A DNA stretch of 64,000 nt from Acerihabitans arboris. Lineage in GTDB: Bacteria; Pseudomonadota; Gammaproteobacteria; Enterobacterales; Enterobacteriaceae. Of this stretch, positions 40,889-49,240 are shown one piece after another; positions within the stretch are counted from its first letter, which is position 1, and every line of letters starts with the position of its first letter. The position numbers and the translations under genes are program-made. The notes under the pieces are model-generated. The model searched no databases, was not told where the DNA came from, and worked only from the letters and a program-made list of their open reading frames with translations. Where the stretch lies: assembly GCF_010131535.1 (NCBI RefSeq), contig NZ_WUBS01000011.1, forward strand, positions 62,001-126,000, given 5' to 3'.

Positions 40889-40964
40889 GCCCGGATAGCT
40901 CAGTCGGTAGAGCAGGGGATTGAAAATCCCCGTGTCCTTGGTTCGATTCCGAGTCCGGGCACCA
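40889..40964 (+). tRNA. pheV: tRNA-Phe (GAA), ICE insertion site
   Basis: A 76-nt cloverleaf with encoded CCA. The acceptor stem is GCCCGGA/TCCGGGC, the D arm carries AGCTCAGTCGGTAGAGC, and the anticodon stem GGGGA/TCCCC encloses TTGAAAA with anticodon GAA at 40922-40924. The T arm has GGTTCGATTCC. The place beside speC corresponds to pheV of E. coli, a common island target. The gene name is by position. Confidence 0.97.
40940..40964 (+). other. Inferred attachment site at the 3' end of tRNA-Phe
   Basis: The T-arm and acceptor 3' part of tRNA-Phe is the usual recombination core for ICEs in this tRNA, and an integrase gene follows 260 bp later. The matching direct repeat at the other end of the ICE would be outside the window. 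No second copy of this sequence is present here, so the call is inference. Confidence 0.55.
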
Positions 40965-41084
40965 TGTCTTCAGAGCCTGTTCGTTAAGAGATGAGAACTT
41001 AACGGGCATGAAAAATGGTTCCCATATTTGAAACCGAGTTGTTGTAGCCTGATACACAACTGTGGTTGAACATACGGGACTAAG

Positions 41085-41117
41085 AGTCCGGAGAGTGATT
41101 TGAGCACTCTTCGGACT
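41085..41117. terminator. Hairpin between tRNA-Phe and the integrase gene
   Basis: AGTCCGGAGAGTG (41085-41097) and CACTCTTCGGACT (41105-41117) pair over 13 bp with one mismatch around a 7-base loop. It could end tRNA transcription or the converging integrase transcript. It could also be part of the attachment region. Confidence 0.5.
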
Positions 41118-41225
41118 TCTCTCGTCTTGCCGAAATGAATATTTACCGATCCAACTCCTCTATGTCAATCTTCTGTAAATAAAAATCCCCTTTTTTTGCT
41201 TTCAATCATGTGGATTTGGTTTAAG

Positions 41226-42188
41226 TCACACTCGCCCTGAAAATGTCTCCTCCAGCGCCACCCGCAGACTGTCTATGTTGCCTTCAACGTACTCCATGGT
41301 CACCGCCACGCTGGAATGCCCTAACAGGGTCTGCACCGCTTTAAGATTGCGGTCGGGGGATTTCATCATTTCCGTGGCGATGGTATGCCGAAACCGGTGC
41401 GGGCTGACCGTACAGCGGCATTCCACCGAGAGCCGCCGAAAGAAGGAGCGCAGCGGCGGATAGTCCATATTTTCCGTCACTTCATCCTTTCTGCCGTCAA
41501 AACGGCCGACGTGAAACAGCTGGTCCCCCTGCTCCGCTCCCCGCGCCAACGATGCGGTAATTAACCGTTCCAGCCTGGGGCGCAGGGCGGACACAATGGG
41601 CACCCGATGTTCTTTATGATTTTTTGATGCCTCGGGCCGCAGGTTTATCCATCCTTCTTCCAGGTTGACATCGCCCAGGCGGACATGCAGCAACTGATTT
41701 TGCCGCATGCCCGTATAGCGCAGCGTATCCACCACCGTCAGCCAGAACCATGAAGGGCGCAGGGCGCTGCGTAATTTTTCAATAATACCGACATTCTCCC
41801 CGCTTTCTCTCGCTTCCATGACCAGATATATTTTTTTGATTTCAGCCTCAGACAGCGTTTTTTTACGCTTAACGTCCGGTCGGGCGATAACGCCATTAAA
41901 TGGATTATCTTTCTGTGACACAAAATCCTGCGACAACGCGTGGTTAAAAATGGCGCGCATATGAGCCACCTTATTATTCCAGGTTCTCGACGACAGCCCC
42001 TGCTCAGTTAACACATGCCTGCGCCAGTTCAGTACGGTTGTACGATTCACTTCCCCCGGTAGCATCGTGTCACCGGTATACCGCCTGAAAGAATTCGTCA
42101 CTTTGAGATAACTCCACTCGGTGGCCGGCCGTAAAGACTTACTAAAAAAATAATCCTTAAGGATATCGTCATAATTGATTTGATTCAT
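41226..42188 (-). CDS. Tyrosine integrase of the tRNA-Phe ICE
   Basis: Site-specific tyrosine recombinase, 320 aa, XerC/D-like in size. It has an N-terminal SAM-like core-binding domain (residues 1-100), then the catalytic domain. Catalytic residues are visible: Arg162 in RYTGMRQNQLL, a Lys in EASKNHKEHRVP, His264 and Arg267 in SPHRFRHT, His291 in LLGHSSVAVT and Tyr300 in TMEYVEGN. ATG 42188 follows TAGGAGTTGAA. The longer frame is not needed. Its place next to the tRNA and the relaxase matches SPI-7/PAPI-1/PFGI-1-type ICEs. Confidence 0.93.
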   Translation of the reverse strand: MNQINYDDILKDYFFSKSLRPATEWSYLKVTNSFRRYTGDTMLPGEVNRTTVLNWRRHVLTEQGLSSRTWNNKVAHMRAIFNHALSQDFVSQKDNPFNGVIARPDVKRKKTLSEAEIKKIYLVMEARESGENVGIIEKLRSALRPSWFWLTVVDTLRYTGMRQNQLLHVRLGDVNLEEGWINLRPEASKNHKEHRVPIVSALRPRLERLITASLARGAEQGDQLFHVGRFDGRKDEVTENMDYPPLRSFFRRLSVECRCTVSPHRFRHTIATEMMKSPDRNLKAVQTLLGHSSVAVTMEYVEGNIDSLRVALEETFSGRV

Positions 42189-42225
42189 TTCAACTCCTAT
42201 TAATATGATTAAAGGCATTAGATGT

Positions 42226-43731
42226 TTATTTGTTAGGTGACAGCCAAGGGCTGTCGGAGAGGTTAACCTCCTGGGTAAAAATAAGCCTCAGCGGGATCAT
42301 ATAGCCGGATATTTTGGTAAAACGGCCTTCCCTCTTTTCGTTCTCATAGCGTCGATAAATATAAAGACCTTTACCGTTTCGTGAATAATGGTGGTTTAAC
42401 GCTTCAAAGTTTTTCTGAATATCATTCTTCCCCGTTTCAGTGCGGTGCTCTGCGGCTAAATATCGGTAAAAGCATTCCGGCGACTGAACAAAAACATACT
42501 GCACCATCACATGTAGCAAGCTGTCTGAGGCATTGACGGTCAAGCTAGCGTCGGCCACCGACGACACCAGCCATTGCCAGAACTGTTCACCCGGCGATAA
42601 CGTCGCCACCGTAGGAGATGGGGGACACTGCGCGTCATCAGACGACACCATCAGCGCGGTGGTGTCGGGTGTCGACATATTTCCCTGGGAAACCCCGCCC
42701 CCTTCAATCGTCAGTTGATCCAGTATGTTCAGCAGTTCCCCAGGAGTACATCCGGTTTCCTGTGCCCTGGTAAGTTCATTTTCAGCATCGTTTGCTGGTT
42801 CATTTTGCTCAATAGCAGAGACCAGCGCCGGCGCGCTTGAAGCGATATCCGAAGCTTGAGAATGAGAATAACTCTTTGTAAACGTTGCAACAGGAGACTG
42901 AGTTGGATTTGGCAGCGCATGTTCAGGAAAAGATTTTGCCTCATTCTGAGGTATGGCGTCAGTCGTTTCCACTGGCGCCAGCGCGGGTGACGGAACAAGC
43001 TCTGGTGCCAGCAGGCCACATTTTTGACGAGCTTCATTCACGGCGGCGTGCAGTATCTTACCCGCCGGCTTATTCCCCGACAAATACACCAGCAGCATAT
43101 CCACTACCGCAGGCCAACGCGCTAACCAGCGCAGACCTTCGTCAGGCAGCAGACGATAAGCAACCAGGGCAGCACGCACGGCGCCCTCCTGGTTATCCTG
43201 GCTAAACCTGAGCCGCCAGGGCGCGGAAGGGACAGCTATCCCCGGATACCAGCGGGTGCCGTCGTCATAAAAGGCCGCCATTGCATTGAGGGCACCTACA
43301 TCATGCAGCAACGCGGCCCAGAAGATCGCCGTGCACCAGGCGGCGCCCTGCGCGGCCTGCTCCTCTGGCGCGGCGCCGGGCGGCAGCATCCAGCCGCGTG
43401 ACAACCGCACGGCGCACAGCCCCACGTCGAGGGCTTCATCCAGCATCCCACCCTCGCGGGCATAAGGGCCGCTTTGCGCGGCTGGGAGCTGCTGCAGCCT
43501 GACGGCCAACGCCCTGACCGGCGTTAACCAGAACGCGTCAAACACCGGGCGCGAAAACGGACTGTTGTCCCACAGTTGCTGCAGCGATCGTTTGCGGCTG
43601 CCCACGGCGAGCAGGTCGTCCGCGTTTAACGGGGGATACCCACCACCGGACCCGGCACAGTTGGATATCGGCGCTGCCGGCGGCAGCCCGTCCTTGGCCA
43701 AGTTCAGTTTGCCGGCCATCCATTTTAGCAT
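42226..43731 (-). CDS. ICE relaxase of the TraI_2 (MobH) type, degenerate first motif
   Basis: Relaxase-like protein, 501 aa. The N-terminal TraI_2 domain has GGYPPLNADDLLAVGSRKR, FWLTPVRALAVRLQQLPAA and LLHDVG (residues 141-146). The C-terminal TraI_2_C part has EALNHHYSRNGKGLYIYRRY and SGYMIPLRLIF. A Pro/Ser/Gln-rich linker joins them. In the family the segment before the HD motif reads like GGLLDHTLEV. Here it is GGMLDEALDV, so the expected histidine is a glutamate. ATG 43731 has GGAGG six bases upstream, better than the ATG at 43752. It lies 37 bp from the integrase, as in PFGI-1-type elements. Confidence 0.82.
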   Translation of the reverse strand: MLKWMAGKLNLAKDGLPPAAPISNCAGSGGGYPPLNADDLLAVGSRKRSLQQLWDNSPFSRPVFDAFWLTPVRALAVRLQQLPAAQSGPYAREGGMLDEALDVGLCAVRLSRGWMLPPGAAPEEQAAQGAAWCTAIFWAALLHDVGALNAMAAFYDDGTRWYPGIAVPSAPWRLRFSQDNQEGAVRAALVAYRLLPDEGLRWLARWPAVVDMLLVYLSGNKPAGKILHAAVNEARQKCGLLAPELVPSPALAPVETTDAIPQNEAKSFPEHALPNPTQSPVATFTKSYSHSQASDIASSAPALVSAIEQNEPANDAENELTRAQETGCTPGELLNILDQLTIEGGGVSQGNMSTPDTTALMVSSDDAQCPPSPTVATLSPGEQFWQWLVSSVADASLTVNASDSLLHVMVQYVFVQSPECFYRYLAAEHRTETGKNDIQKNFEALNHHYSRNGKGLYIYRRYENEKREGRFTKISGYMIPLRLIFTQEVNLSDSPWLSPNK

Positions 43732-43924
43732 GGGTGCCTCCACCCCAATCATCAGGAAAGAGACATTACGCCATGTTGTAGCGCCTGTTCAGCAAGGGGA
43801 AACTCGCTATCCGTTTTGCCGATAAAATCCTTGATCTATTTTTCAGATCTGCATGAAGAGTTTTTACAGGCGCTCAGTTCGACGTTGTGCGTGAATGCGT
43901 TTTTCGTTAACGAGGGCCTCAGGC

Positions 43925-44491
43925 ATGAAAAACGATACGGGCATTACGGCGCTAACCACTGTCTGCTGGGCGGCGCTATGTGCCGTTCTTGCAACGACCA
44001 TCACCTCTTCTTTCTTTACCCTGCAAAGTTTACTTATCCTGAGCATTTTATTTTTGGCCCCGCTGCTGCTACGTCCAGTGTCCTGCATGATGTCGCGGTT
44101 CAGAAAGCCGGTGTTTCTGCTAATAAAAAAGCGAAATCGTTACTGGCTGCATCTTAATCCCTGGCTTAGCACCGGCCGGCCGAGCCTCAGATGCCTTAGT
44201 CTGCTCTGGCAGTCGCTGCTCGCAACGATCAGGCTGTCACTTGATGACAGCGCTCTACCTGTAGTCATGTCCTCCCATCTGTTCGGGCCAAACCGTATCG
44301 CCAGGCTACGACGCTATTTCCCCGCCAGGCACTATCTGTTTCATGTCATTAAACGGCCAGTGGGACGTACTGAGCGAGTTGGACTGCAAATCGATACCTG
44401 GTTGAGAGAATGGCGCTGGTTTACCCCTGCCGAACGTGGTGCGGTAGTCGTTATCCGCCGACGAAAAGAATTATCACCGACGGATAAATAA
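43925..44491 (+). CDS. Hypothetical ICE membrane protein
   Basis: 188 aa from ATG 43925. Two adjacent hydrophobic stretches (TTVCWAALCAVLATTITSSF and LLILSILFLAPLLLRP) near residues 8-50 suggest a membrane hairpin. A basic cytoplasmic region with many Arg and Trp follows. I do not recognise the family. It is transcribed away from the relaxase gene, alone. The G+C and codon use resemble the neighbours. Confidence 0.6.
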   Translation: MKNDTGITALTTVCWAALCAVLATTITSSFFTLQSLLILSILFLAPLLLRPVSCMMSRFRKPVFLLIKKRNRYWLHLNPWLSTGRPSLRCLSLLWQSLLATIRLSLDDSALPVVMSSHLFGPNRIARLRRYFPARHYLFHVIKRPVGRTERVGLQIDTWLREWRWFTPAERGAVVVIRRRKELSPTDK

Positions 44492-44516
44492 TTAACTCTA
44501 CCGCCCTTACCGACCG

Positions 44517-44614
44517 GTATTCACAATAACTACATAAACAGCGTCGATCTGAACGATCGAAATTGTGCGTTATACAACTGGGTCATCAATCGTTATCGTA
44601 TTCACAGTGAATAC
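44517..44614. promoter_or_regulatory. Operator-like palindrome and half-site
   Basis: GTATTCAC-A-GTGAATAC is a perfect 8-bp palindrome at 44598-44614. A lone half-site GTATTCAC lies at 44517-44524. Both are in the 176-bp region upstream of the putative DNA-binding protein at 44668, so autoregulation is plausible. Confidence 0.5.
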
Positions 44615-44667
44615 AGAACATAAAATATCAGTTAAATCATCATTTTAGTCTATTTTCGAGGAAACAA

Positions 44668-45639
44668 ATGGATCTTACCGTTACATCAGTGCTGTCGCGC
44701 CTGGCCCTTGAGCAGGACGATAAGCTCAACGCGTTACTGAGTCTCGCCGCAAAAGAAAGCAATAAATCCGGGGCTCCGCTCGCGGTAAGGTTCAAACCGG
44801 GTATTCGTGAATATGTCGCGCATGTGTCGGCAAAACTCGGCATTTCATCGTCCGAGTTTATCAATATCCTGATTGAGGGCGTTATTCGCCAAACCCTGTC
44901 GCCGTTCCAAACCCGGGCCACGCAGGTGCTTGAACGTTTCCAGTTGGTGATGGATGCCCACGGCTTAAGCGTGACCGACGTGGCCACCCTGCTGTCTCCT
45001 TGGAATATTGGTCTTAGCGTGTTGGAAAGCCGCGAGCGCACCCTGGACTATCTGACCACCGAGATCCTCACGGCGATATCGGCCTGGTTCTCCGTCAGTC
45101 TAGGCTGGCTGCGGGGAGAGGCGACTCACCAGATAGTGACGCCCTGCTCTATTACCGATTGGCATGAACTGGCGTTCGCGTTACGCGATAAAATCGCCGA
45201 AAATGCAGCCGGCTATACGCCAGAAATTATGTTATATCGCGGTGATTTGACGCCACCCGTGGATATGTTTTCAACCGACACCTGGGTAGGCGTGATCCTT
45301 ATTTATTATCGGGTCATCAATGGTTTTACCCTGCGCGTCGCGCAATGTTTTGGCGAGCAATCTATTGCGGAGATACACCAACACCCTTTTCTGGATTTTA
45401 TGACCTTTTGCGGATATTTATTTAAAAATGGAACGGCACACATCCGAACTCAGGCGATCGGTTCCGGCGTATTCAACCTGCTTTCTTATGGGAAAACACT
45501 GCCCATTATGGCAGTGGATAAAATAAACAGCGAACCCACAGCGCTCAATTGGCAGACGGAAGAAATACAGCCCATCCTGCTACCTGAAAAATATGCAACC
45601 GAGGAATGGCTCTCACAGATAAAAAACAACTTTGAATAA
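44668..45639 (+). CDS. Putative DNA-binding regulator of the ICE
   Basis: 323 aa, family not recognised. Residues 40-75 (PGIREYVAHVSAKLGISSSEFINILIEGVI) have a ribbon-helix-helix-like pattern. Residues 90-152 resemble an XRE-type helix-turn-helix unit, with FQLVMDAHGLSVTDVATLL and the closing pattern ISAWFSVSLGWLRGE seen after many phage-repressor HTHs. The C-terminal half (about 160-323) is of unknown fold and might sense a signal. GAGGAAAC precedes the ATG. A perfect palindrome lies 54 bp upstream. The regulator role is an inference from pattern only. Confidence 0.55.
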   Translation: MDLTVTSVLSRLALEQDDKLNALLSLAAKESNKSGAPLAVRFKPGIREYVAHVSAKLGISSSEFINILIEGVIRQTLSPFQTRATQVLERFQLVMDAHGLSVTDVATLLSPWNIGLSVLESRERTLDYLTTEILTAISAWFSVSLGWLRGEATHQIVTPCSITDWHELAFALRDKIAENAAGYTPEIMLYRGDLTPPVDMFSTDTWVGVILIYYRVINGFTLRVAQCFGEQSIAEIHQHPFLDFMTFCGYLFKNGTAHIRTQAIGSGVFNLLSYGKTLPIMAVDKINSEPTALNWQTEEIQPILLPEKYATEEWLSQIKNNFE

Positions 45640-45737
45640 TTAACTCTGTCATTCAGTAAATAAAGTTTCAATTAATGGTGCTCCAGCATCGGGGCATTCT
45701 TTTGCCTAAATAATATTAATCATGCAATAAGGAATAG

Positions 45738-46949
45738 ATGATGAAAGCAAATTTGATTACCCGCAGTCTGTTTTCCACCGGCCTGTTGACGCTTTCCGCG
45801 TCCGCACTGGCGGCTGGCACCTGGGCCGAGGCGCGCAACGACGCCATGGGCGGAACCGGCGTGGCATCCGCCCATTATGGTTCGGCTCCCCTGGTCAACC
45901 CTGCCCTGTTAACCCAATTCGGCCCAAAAGATGACCTCAGCATCATTCTGCCGTCGGTGGGTGCTCGCGTGTCGGATCCGGACAATCTTGTCGACGGCTT
46001 TGATGACGTCAAATCAGCCTGGGACGCCTTCGACGCCCAAGCCGGCGACGGAACCGGTGCCGACAGCTCGGCCACGAACCTGAAACAAAAACTGCAGGAC
46101 ATTTCCGGGCACCAGGGAAAAGCCGAAGCCGCCGCCTCAGCGGCGATCGCCGTACCGAACGCCACGTTACCCTTTGCTTTTGTGGCCAAAGGATGGGGCA
46201 CCGCCAATGCCAAAGCAACGGTTACCCAAAGCGACCTCGCCTATCTCGATGCCGTGGGCTCCGGCGCCATTCAACCCACCCAGGCAGATCTCGATAAGCT
46301 GACCTCGCGCGCAGAGGGTCTGGCCGCCTTGGTCACAGAATACGGTGTTTCGGTAGCGCATCAATTCGACCTGGCCGGGCATCCGGTTTCGGTGGGGGTC
46401 ACGCCCAAGGTTCAACGCGTCTCGACCTATAACTACAACGTCGCCATCAACAACTTCAGCACGTCTGATTTTCGTGGCGGCGATTATGAACGCAGTGAGA
46501 CCGGCGGCAATGTCGATGTGGGATTGGCCACTAACCTCTCATCCGAATGGACGGTGGGCCTGGTGGCGCAGAACCTGGTGGCGCGCAGCGTGGAAACCAA
46601 GGAAATCAATGGTATCAAGGACAGCTTTAAAGTCAGGCCCCAGGCCACCGTCGGTACAGCATGGAGCAATGGCATCGTGACGACCGCCCTGGATATTGAC
46701 CTGACCCCGGCCAGCGGTTTTGCCTCGGAGGAAAAAAGCCAGTATGCCGGCATCGGCGCCGAATTGAACGCCTGGTCATGGGCCCAACTGCGTGCCGGCT
46801 ATCGTGCCGATATGCGCAATAGCGACAACAATGCCTTCACCGCCGGTATCGGCCTGTCACCGTTCGATGTGGTTCATCTCGACCTTACCGGCCTGGTTGG
46901 CAGTGGCCGCACCTACGGTGTCGTCGCACAGCTGACCTACACCTTTTAA
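45738..46949 (+). CDS. TraF-like conjugal transfer protein (TraF_2 family)
   Basis: 403 aa with a signal peptide ending in SASALAA. The mature start GTWAEARNDAMGGTGVASAHYGS and PLVNPALLTQF match the TraF_2 family found in conjugative plasmids and ICEs. A C-terminal set of alternating strands ending in VVAQLTYTF suggests an outer-membrane beta-barrel. It is not the thioredoxin-like F-plasmid TraF. AAGGA lies 4 nt before ATG 45738. A second ATG follows directly. It stands alone in plus orientation with a hairpin after it. Confidence 0.8.
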   Translation: MMKANLITRSLFSTGLLTLSASALAAGTWAEARNDAMGGTGVASAHYGSAPLVNPALLTQFGPKDDLSIILPSVGARVSDPDNLVDGFDDVKSAWDAFDAQAGDGTGADSSATNLKQKLQDISGHQGKAEAAASAAIAVPNATLPFAFVAKGWGTANAKATVTQSDLAYLDAVGSGAIQPTQADLDKLTSRAEGLAALVTEYGVSVAHQFDLAGHPVSVGVTPKVQRVSTYNYNVAINNFSTSDFRGGDYERSETGGNVDVGLATNLSSEWTVGLVAQNLVARSVETKEINGIKDSFKVRPQATVGTAWSNGIVTTALDIDLTPASGFASEEKSQYAGIGAELNAWSWAQLRAGYRADMRNSDNNAFTAGIGLSPFDVVHLDLTGLVGSGRTYGVVAQLTYTF

Positions 46950-46956
46950 ATAATGC

Positions 46957-46979
46957 CCCCGCATGAAGATCCTGCGGGG
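46957..46979. terminator. Hairpin after the TraF-like gene
   Basis: CCCCGCA-TGAAGATCC-TGCGGGG is a perfect 7-bp stem 8 nt after the stop codon. It has no T-run and also lies just 5' of the next gene. Confidence 0.45.
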
Positions 46980-47008
46980 AATATCACTTCACTGTAGAGA
47001 GGGCTTAT

Positions 47009-47242
47009 ATGAAAAACAGCCTGTCAGACTTAAACAATCACCTGTTCGCACAGCTTGAACGCCTGTCGGAAGAATCGCTGGCAGGCGAAAAACTTAAAGA
47101 GGAAATTTGTCGGACCAAGGCCGTCACGGCGGTATCGAAGGAAATCATCGCGAACGCGCGTCTGGTATTGGATGCGCAGGAAGCGATGGGCGGAATCAAA
47201 CCGGAGGATAAACCGGACGTGCTCAGAGTTGGCAACAAATGA
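47009..47242 (+). CDS. Small phage-like protein next to an HNH nuclease
   Basis: 77 aa, helical and acidic, starting MKNSLSDLNNHLFAQLERL with EICRTKAVTAVSKEIIANARLVLDAQ in the middle. Proteins like this occur beside HNH nucleases in many lambdoid and Mu-like prophages. The function is unknown. Its stop overlaps the next start as ATGA, so the two are co-translated. GAGAGGGC precedes the ATG. Confidence 0.7.
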   Translation: MKNSLSDLNNHLFAQLERLSEESLAGEKLKEEICRTKAVTAVSKEIIANARLVLDAQEAMGGIKPEDKPDVLRVGNK

Positions 47243-47829
47243 AACGCCCGGCCCAGGTCTACACGGCTGAGCAAAAGCTTTGGCTCAAATGGCATTCCGC
47301 ATTACCGCGCGCCGAGCTGGCTAGGATGTTCAACGAACACTTTGGCACCGATATCACGGCAGAAATGATCAAACGCGCGTGCCTGCGTTTCGGTCTCAAG
47401 ACCGGGCGCACCGGGTGTTTTGAAAAGGGGCACGTTCGCGATCCGGGCTCGGGCGCGCAGAAGGGTACACATAATGCCGGCACCTTCAAAAAAGGCCAAC
47501 GGCCGGCGAACTGGAAGCCTGTTGGTACCGAAATCACTGATGTAGACGGCTACATCCAGGTAAAGACCGCTGAGCCAAATACCTGGGCGTTCAAGCATCA
47601 TCTCGTATGGGAAGCAGCTAATGGCCCCCGGCCGCGCGGAATGGTCGTGCGGTTCATCGACGGCAATAAGCAGAATGTCTTCCCCGATAACTTGATACTC
47701 ATCACCAAGGCCGAACACATGCACCTGACGCGGCGCCAGTACAACACCACGCCGGAATCGCTAAAACCCGTAACGTTGACCGCACTACGCCTGGAAGCGG
47801 CGATTTTTAAAAGGCTGAGGGATATCTGA
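47239..47829 (+). CDS. HNH endonuclease, phage/homing type
   Basis: 196 aa. An N-terminal helix-turn-helix-like part (YTAEQKLWLKWHSALPRAEL, ARMFNEHFG) is followed by an NUMOD/AP2-like middle (DVDGYIQVKT). The HNH_3 core has FKHHLVWEAANGPRPRG, VRFIDGNKQNVFPDNLILI and EHMHLTRRQ. This is the arrangement of phage HNH nucleases that act in homing or packaging. It forms a two-gene unit with the upstream small protein, probably a phage-derived cassette inside the ICE. Confidence 0.82.
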   Translation: MKRPAQVYTAEQKLWLKWHSALPRAELARMFNEHFGTDITAEMIKRACLRFGLKTGRTGCFEKGHVRDPGSGAQKGTHNAGTFKKGQRPANWKPVGTEITDVDGYIQVKTAEPNTWAFKHHLVWEAANGPRPRGMVVRFIDGNKQNVFPDNLILITKAEHMHLTRRQYNTTPESLKPVTLTALRLEAAIFKRLRDI

Positions 47830-47914
47830 GGGACGACAGGACAACAACTAATGGGCGAGTGCATGCAATTAATAATTTGAACAATCAACCTTATTATGTC
47901 TAAAGGAACTTAAA

Positions 47915-48298
47915 ATGTTAAATTTTCGATTATCTCTATTAGAGAGTATTTTTGGTTTGTATATGCTTCTTTTTTTATTTATATTTTTGTTTGGTTTTTA
48001 TGAAAATGAATTAGATAAATCATTTATGAAAAAGGCAACAATCACTGTTGTCAGTAAAGAAGATTTGGGTAAGGTCGTTTCAGCCAAGACCTATGATGGC
48101 TTTTTTGAATCCACGCGCACTGAAATCATGACAGAAAAAGCTGGATTTACCGTGGGAAAACTTATCACACCCGCAGCCGGCAATATGGAATTACGTCATA
48201 GTAAAGCGACCTTGGGAACCGAGACGATAAATCTCGATGAAATATGCCAAGGCACAACATGTTTCAAATATAAAAATTTGATGCTATCTTCCCGTTAA
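47915..48298 (+). CDS. Hypothetical membrane-anchored protein
   Basis: 127 aa. One long hydrophobic segment at residues 9-28 (LESIFGLYMLLFLFIFLFGF) is followed by a soluble part with a few beta-like stretches and two cysteines (ICQGTTCF). AAAGGAAC lies just before the ATG. The gene is clearly more AT-rich than its neighbours, a sign of recent acquisition. The family is not recognised. Confidence 0.6.
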   Translation: MLNFRLSLLESIFGLYMLLFLFIFLFGFYENELDKSFMKKATITVVSKEDLGKVVSAKTYDGFFESTRTEIMTEKAGFTVGKLITPAAGNMELRHSKATLGTETINLDEICQGTTCFKYKNLMLSSR

Positions 48299-48321
48299 TT
48301 TTTCCACCTCAGCAAATCGAT

Positions 48322-48346
48322 AAAAAAGCCTCCGCACAGCGGAGGC
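48322..48346 (-). terminator. Terminator of the minus-strand antirestriction operon
   Basis: GCCTCCGC-ACA-GCGGAGGC is a perfect 8-bp stem. On the minus strand it is followed by TTTTTT (48327-48322). It lies 7 nt past the end of the methyltransferase-like gene. Confidence 0.88.
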
Positions 48347-48352
48347 AGTAAA

Positions 48353-49036
48353 TTATACTGATGTTTGAAGAGAACTTTTAAAACGCATTGGCCAGTTCTC
48401 AAGCCAATGCACCGGCGTATACATTATGCGTCGACGTTCTCCGCTTAACGCATTCCCGGTGACCACTTCCCCGGCAATCCCCATAAGGGAAAGCTGGATA
48501 TAGGCCATCCCGGAGGCCACCGAATCGATATCCGTACAGGACACCCAGAGACATCTGGCGGGGTTAAAGCCTTTGTCCTTAATCACTTCAGCAATAGCCA
48601 GGAGCATGCCGGCAGAACCACAGGCTGGCTCGTAAACGGTAATATACGGCTTTTCCTCAAGCAATTTCTCGACGTCAGCCATCTGTATTTCTGCCATCAT
48701 TCTTGAAACGGACATCGGGGTAAAAAATTGGCCGCGCCCTGCGTCGCCGAGTTCTAGCTGCATAAAAAGTGAACCCAGAAAATCGCCGCCTTCGTTTTCA
48801 AGCCCCATAACGACCTCAGCCAACAGTTGCGCCATGCGATCGGCATCTGTTGCCTCATAGTGGCGGATGGTCTCCCTGTATTCCTGCTCAAGCATCTCAT
48901 CGAAACGAATACCGTTATGAATCGATGCTGCCGCCAGGGTAATAAAATCACGAAAAACCCGCAGCCGATGATGGTAGCGGGCGGTTTCATTAAACAATGA
49001 AATAAATCGATTTTTGTAGTTGACCAATATGGCCAT
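48353..49036 (-). CDS. N6-DNA methylase family protein, short, no catalytic NPPY seen
   Basis: 227 aa. The HsdM-like block RGQFFTPMSVSRMMAE is followed by SAM-binding motif I in VYEPACGSAGMLLAI (residues 134-148). ACTDIDS is replaced by SCTDIDS, then AYIQLSLMGI. The catalytic (N/D)PP(Y/F) motif expected 60-80 residues after motif I is absent, and the protein ends 85 residues later. Short versions like this are common on plasmids and ICEs. It may bind SAM and act with another subunit, or be inactive. It is last in the antirestriction operon and has its own two-hairpin leader. Confidence 0.75.
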   Translation of the reverse strand: MAILVNYKNRFISLFNETARYHHRLRVFRDFITLAAASIHNGIRFDEMLEQEYRETIRHYEATDADRMAQLLAEVVMGLENEGGDFLGSLFMQLELGDAGRGQFFTPMSVSRMMAEIQMADVEKLLEEKPYITVYEPACGSAGMLLAIAEVIKDKGFNPARCLWVSCTDIDSVASGMAYIQLSLMGIAGEVVTGNALSGERRRIMYTPVHWLENWPMRFKSSLQTSV

Positions 49037-49050
49037 AACGCATCTCCATA

Positions 49051-49089
49051 GGGGAAATACGCCCTGAAGGGGGTATTCCCCCTTTCAGG
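49051..49089 (-). promoter_or_regulatory. Two-hairpin leader of the methylase-like gene
   Basis: Stem 1 pairs 49063-49073 with 49078-49089. The alternative stem pairs 49051-49060 with 49073-49081. They share bases, so only one can form. The start codon (49036) follows 15 nt later on the minus strand. Confidence 0.65.
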
Positions 49090-49240
49090 CTGGTTTAATG
49101 ACGGGACAACGTCCCGGTATGTGGCAGATGAAAGACAACTGCCGATGATGATTTTCCCCTCACGATGACAAAGGGAAAATCACCCGGGGATACATTTCCC
49201 CCGGGGGTGGTTTACGTTTCAGTCTCGCAGAATGGAATAG

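Noticed and set aside
40940..40964. Second attachment-site copy within the window
   Set aside because: The tRNA 3' sequence is not repeated later in the window. The other ICE end must lie beyond 64000.
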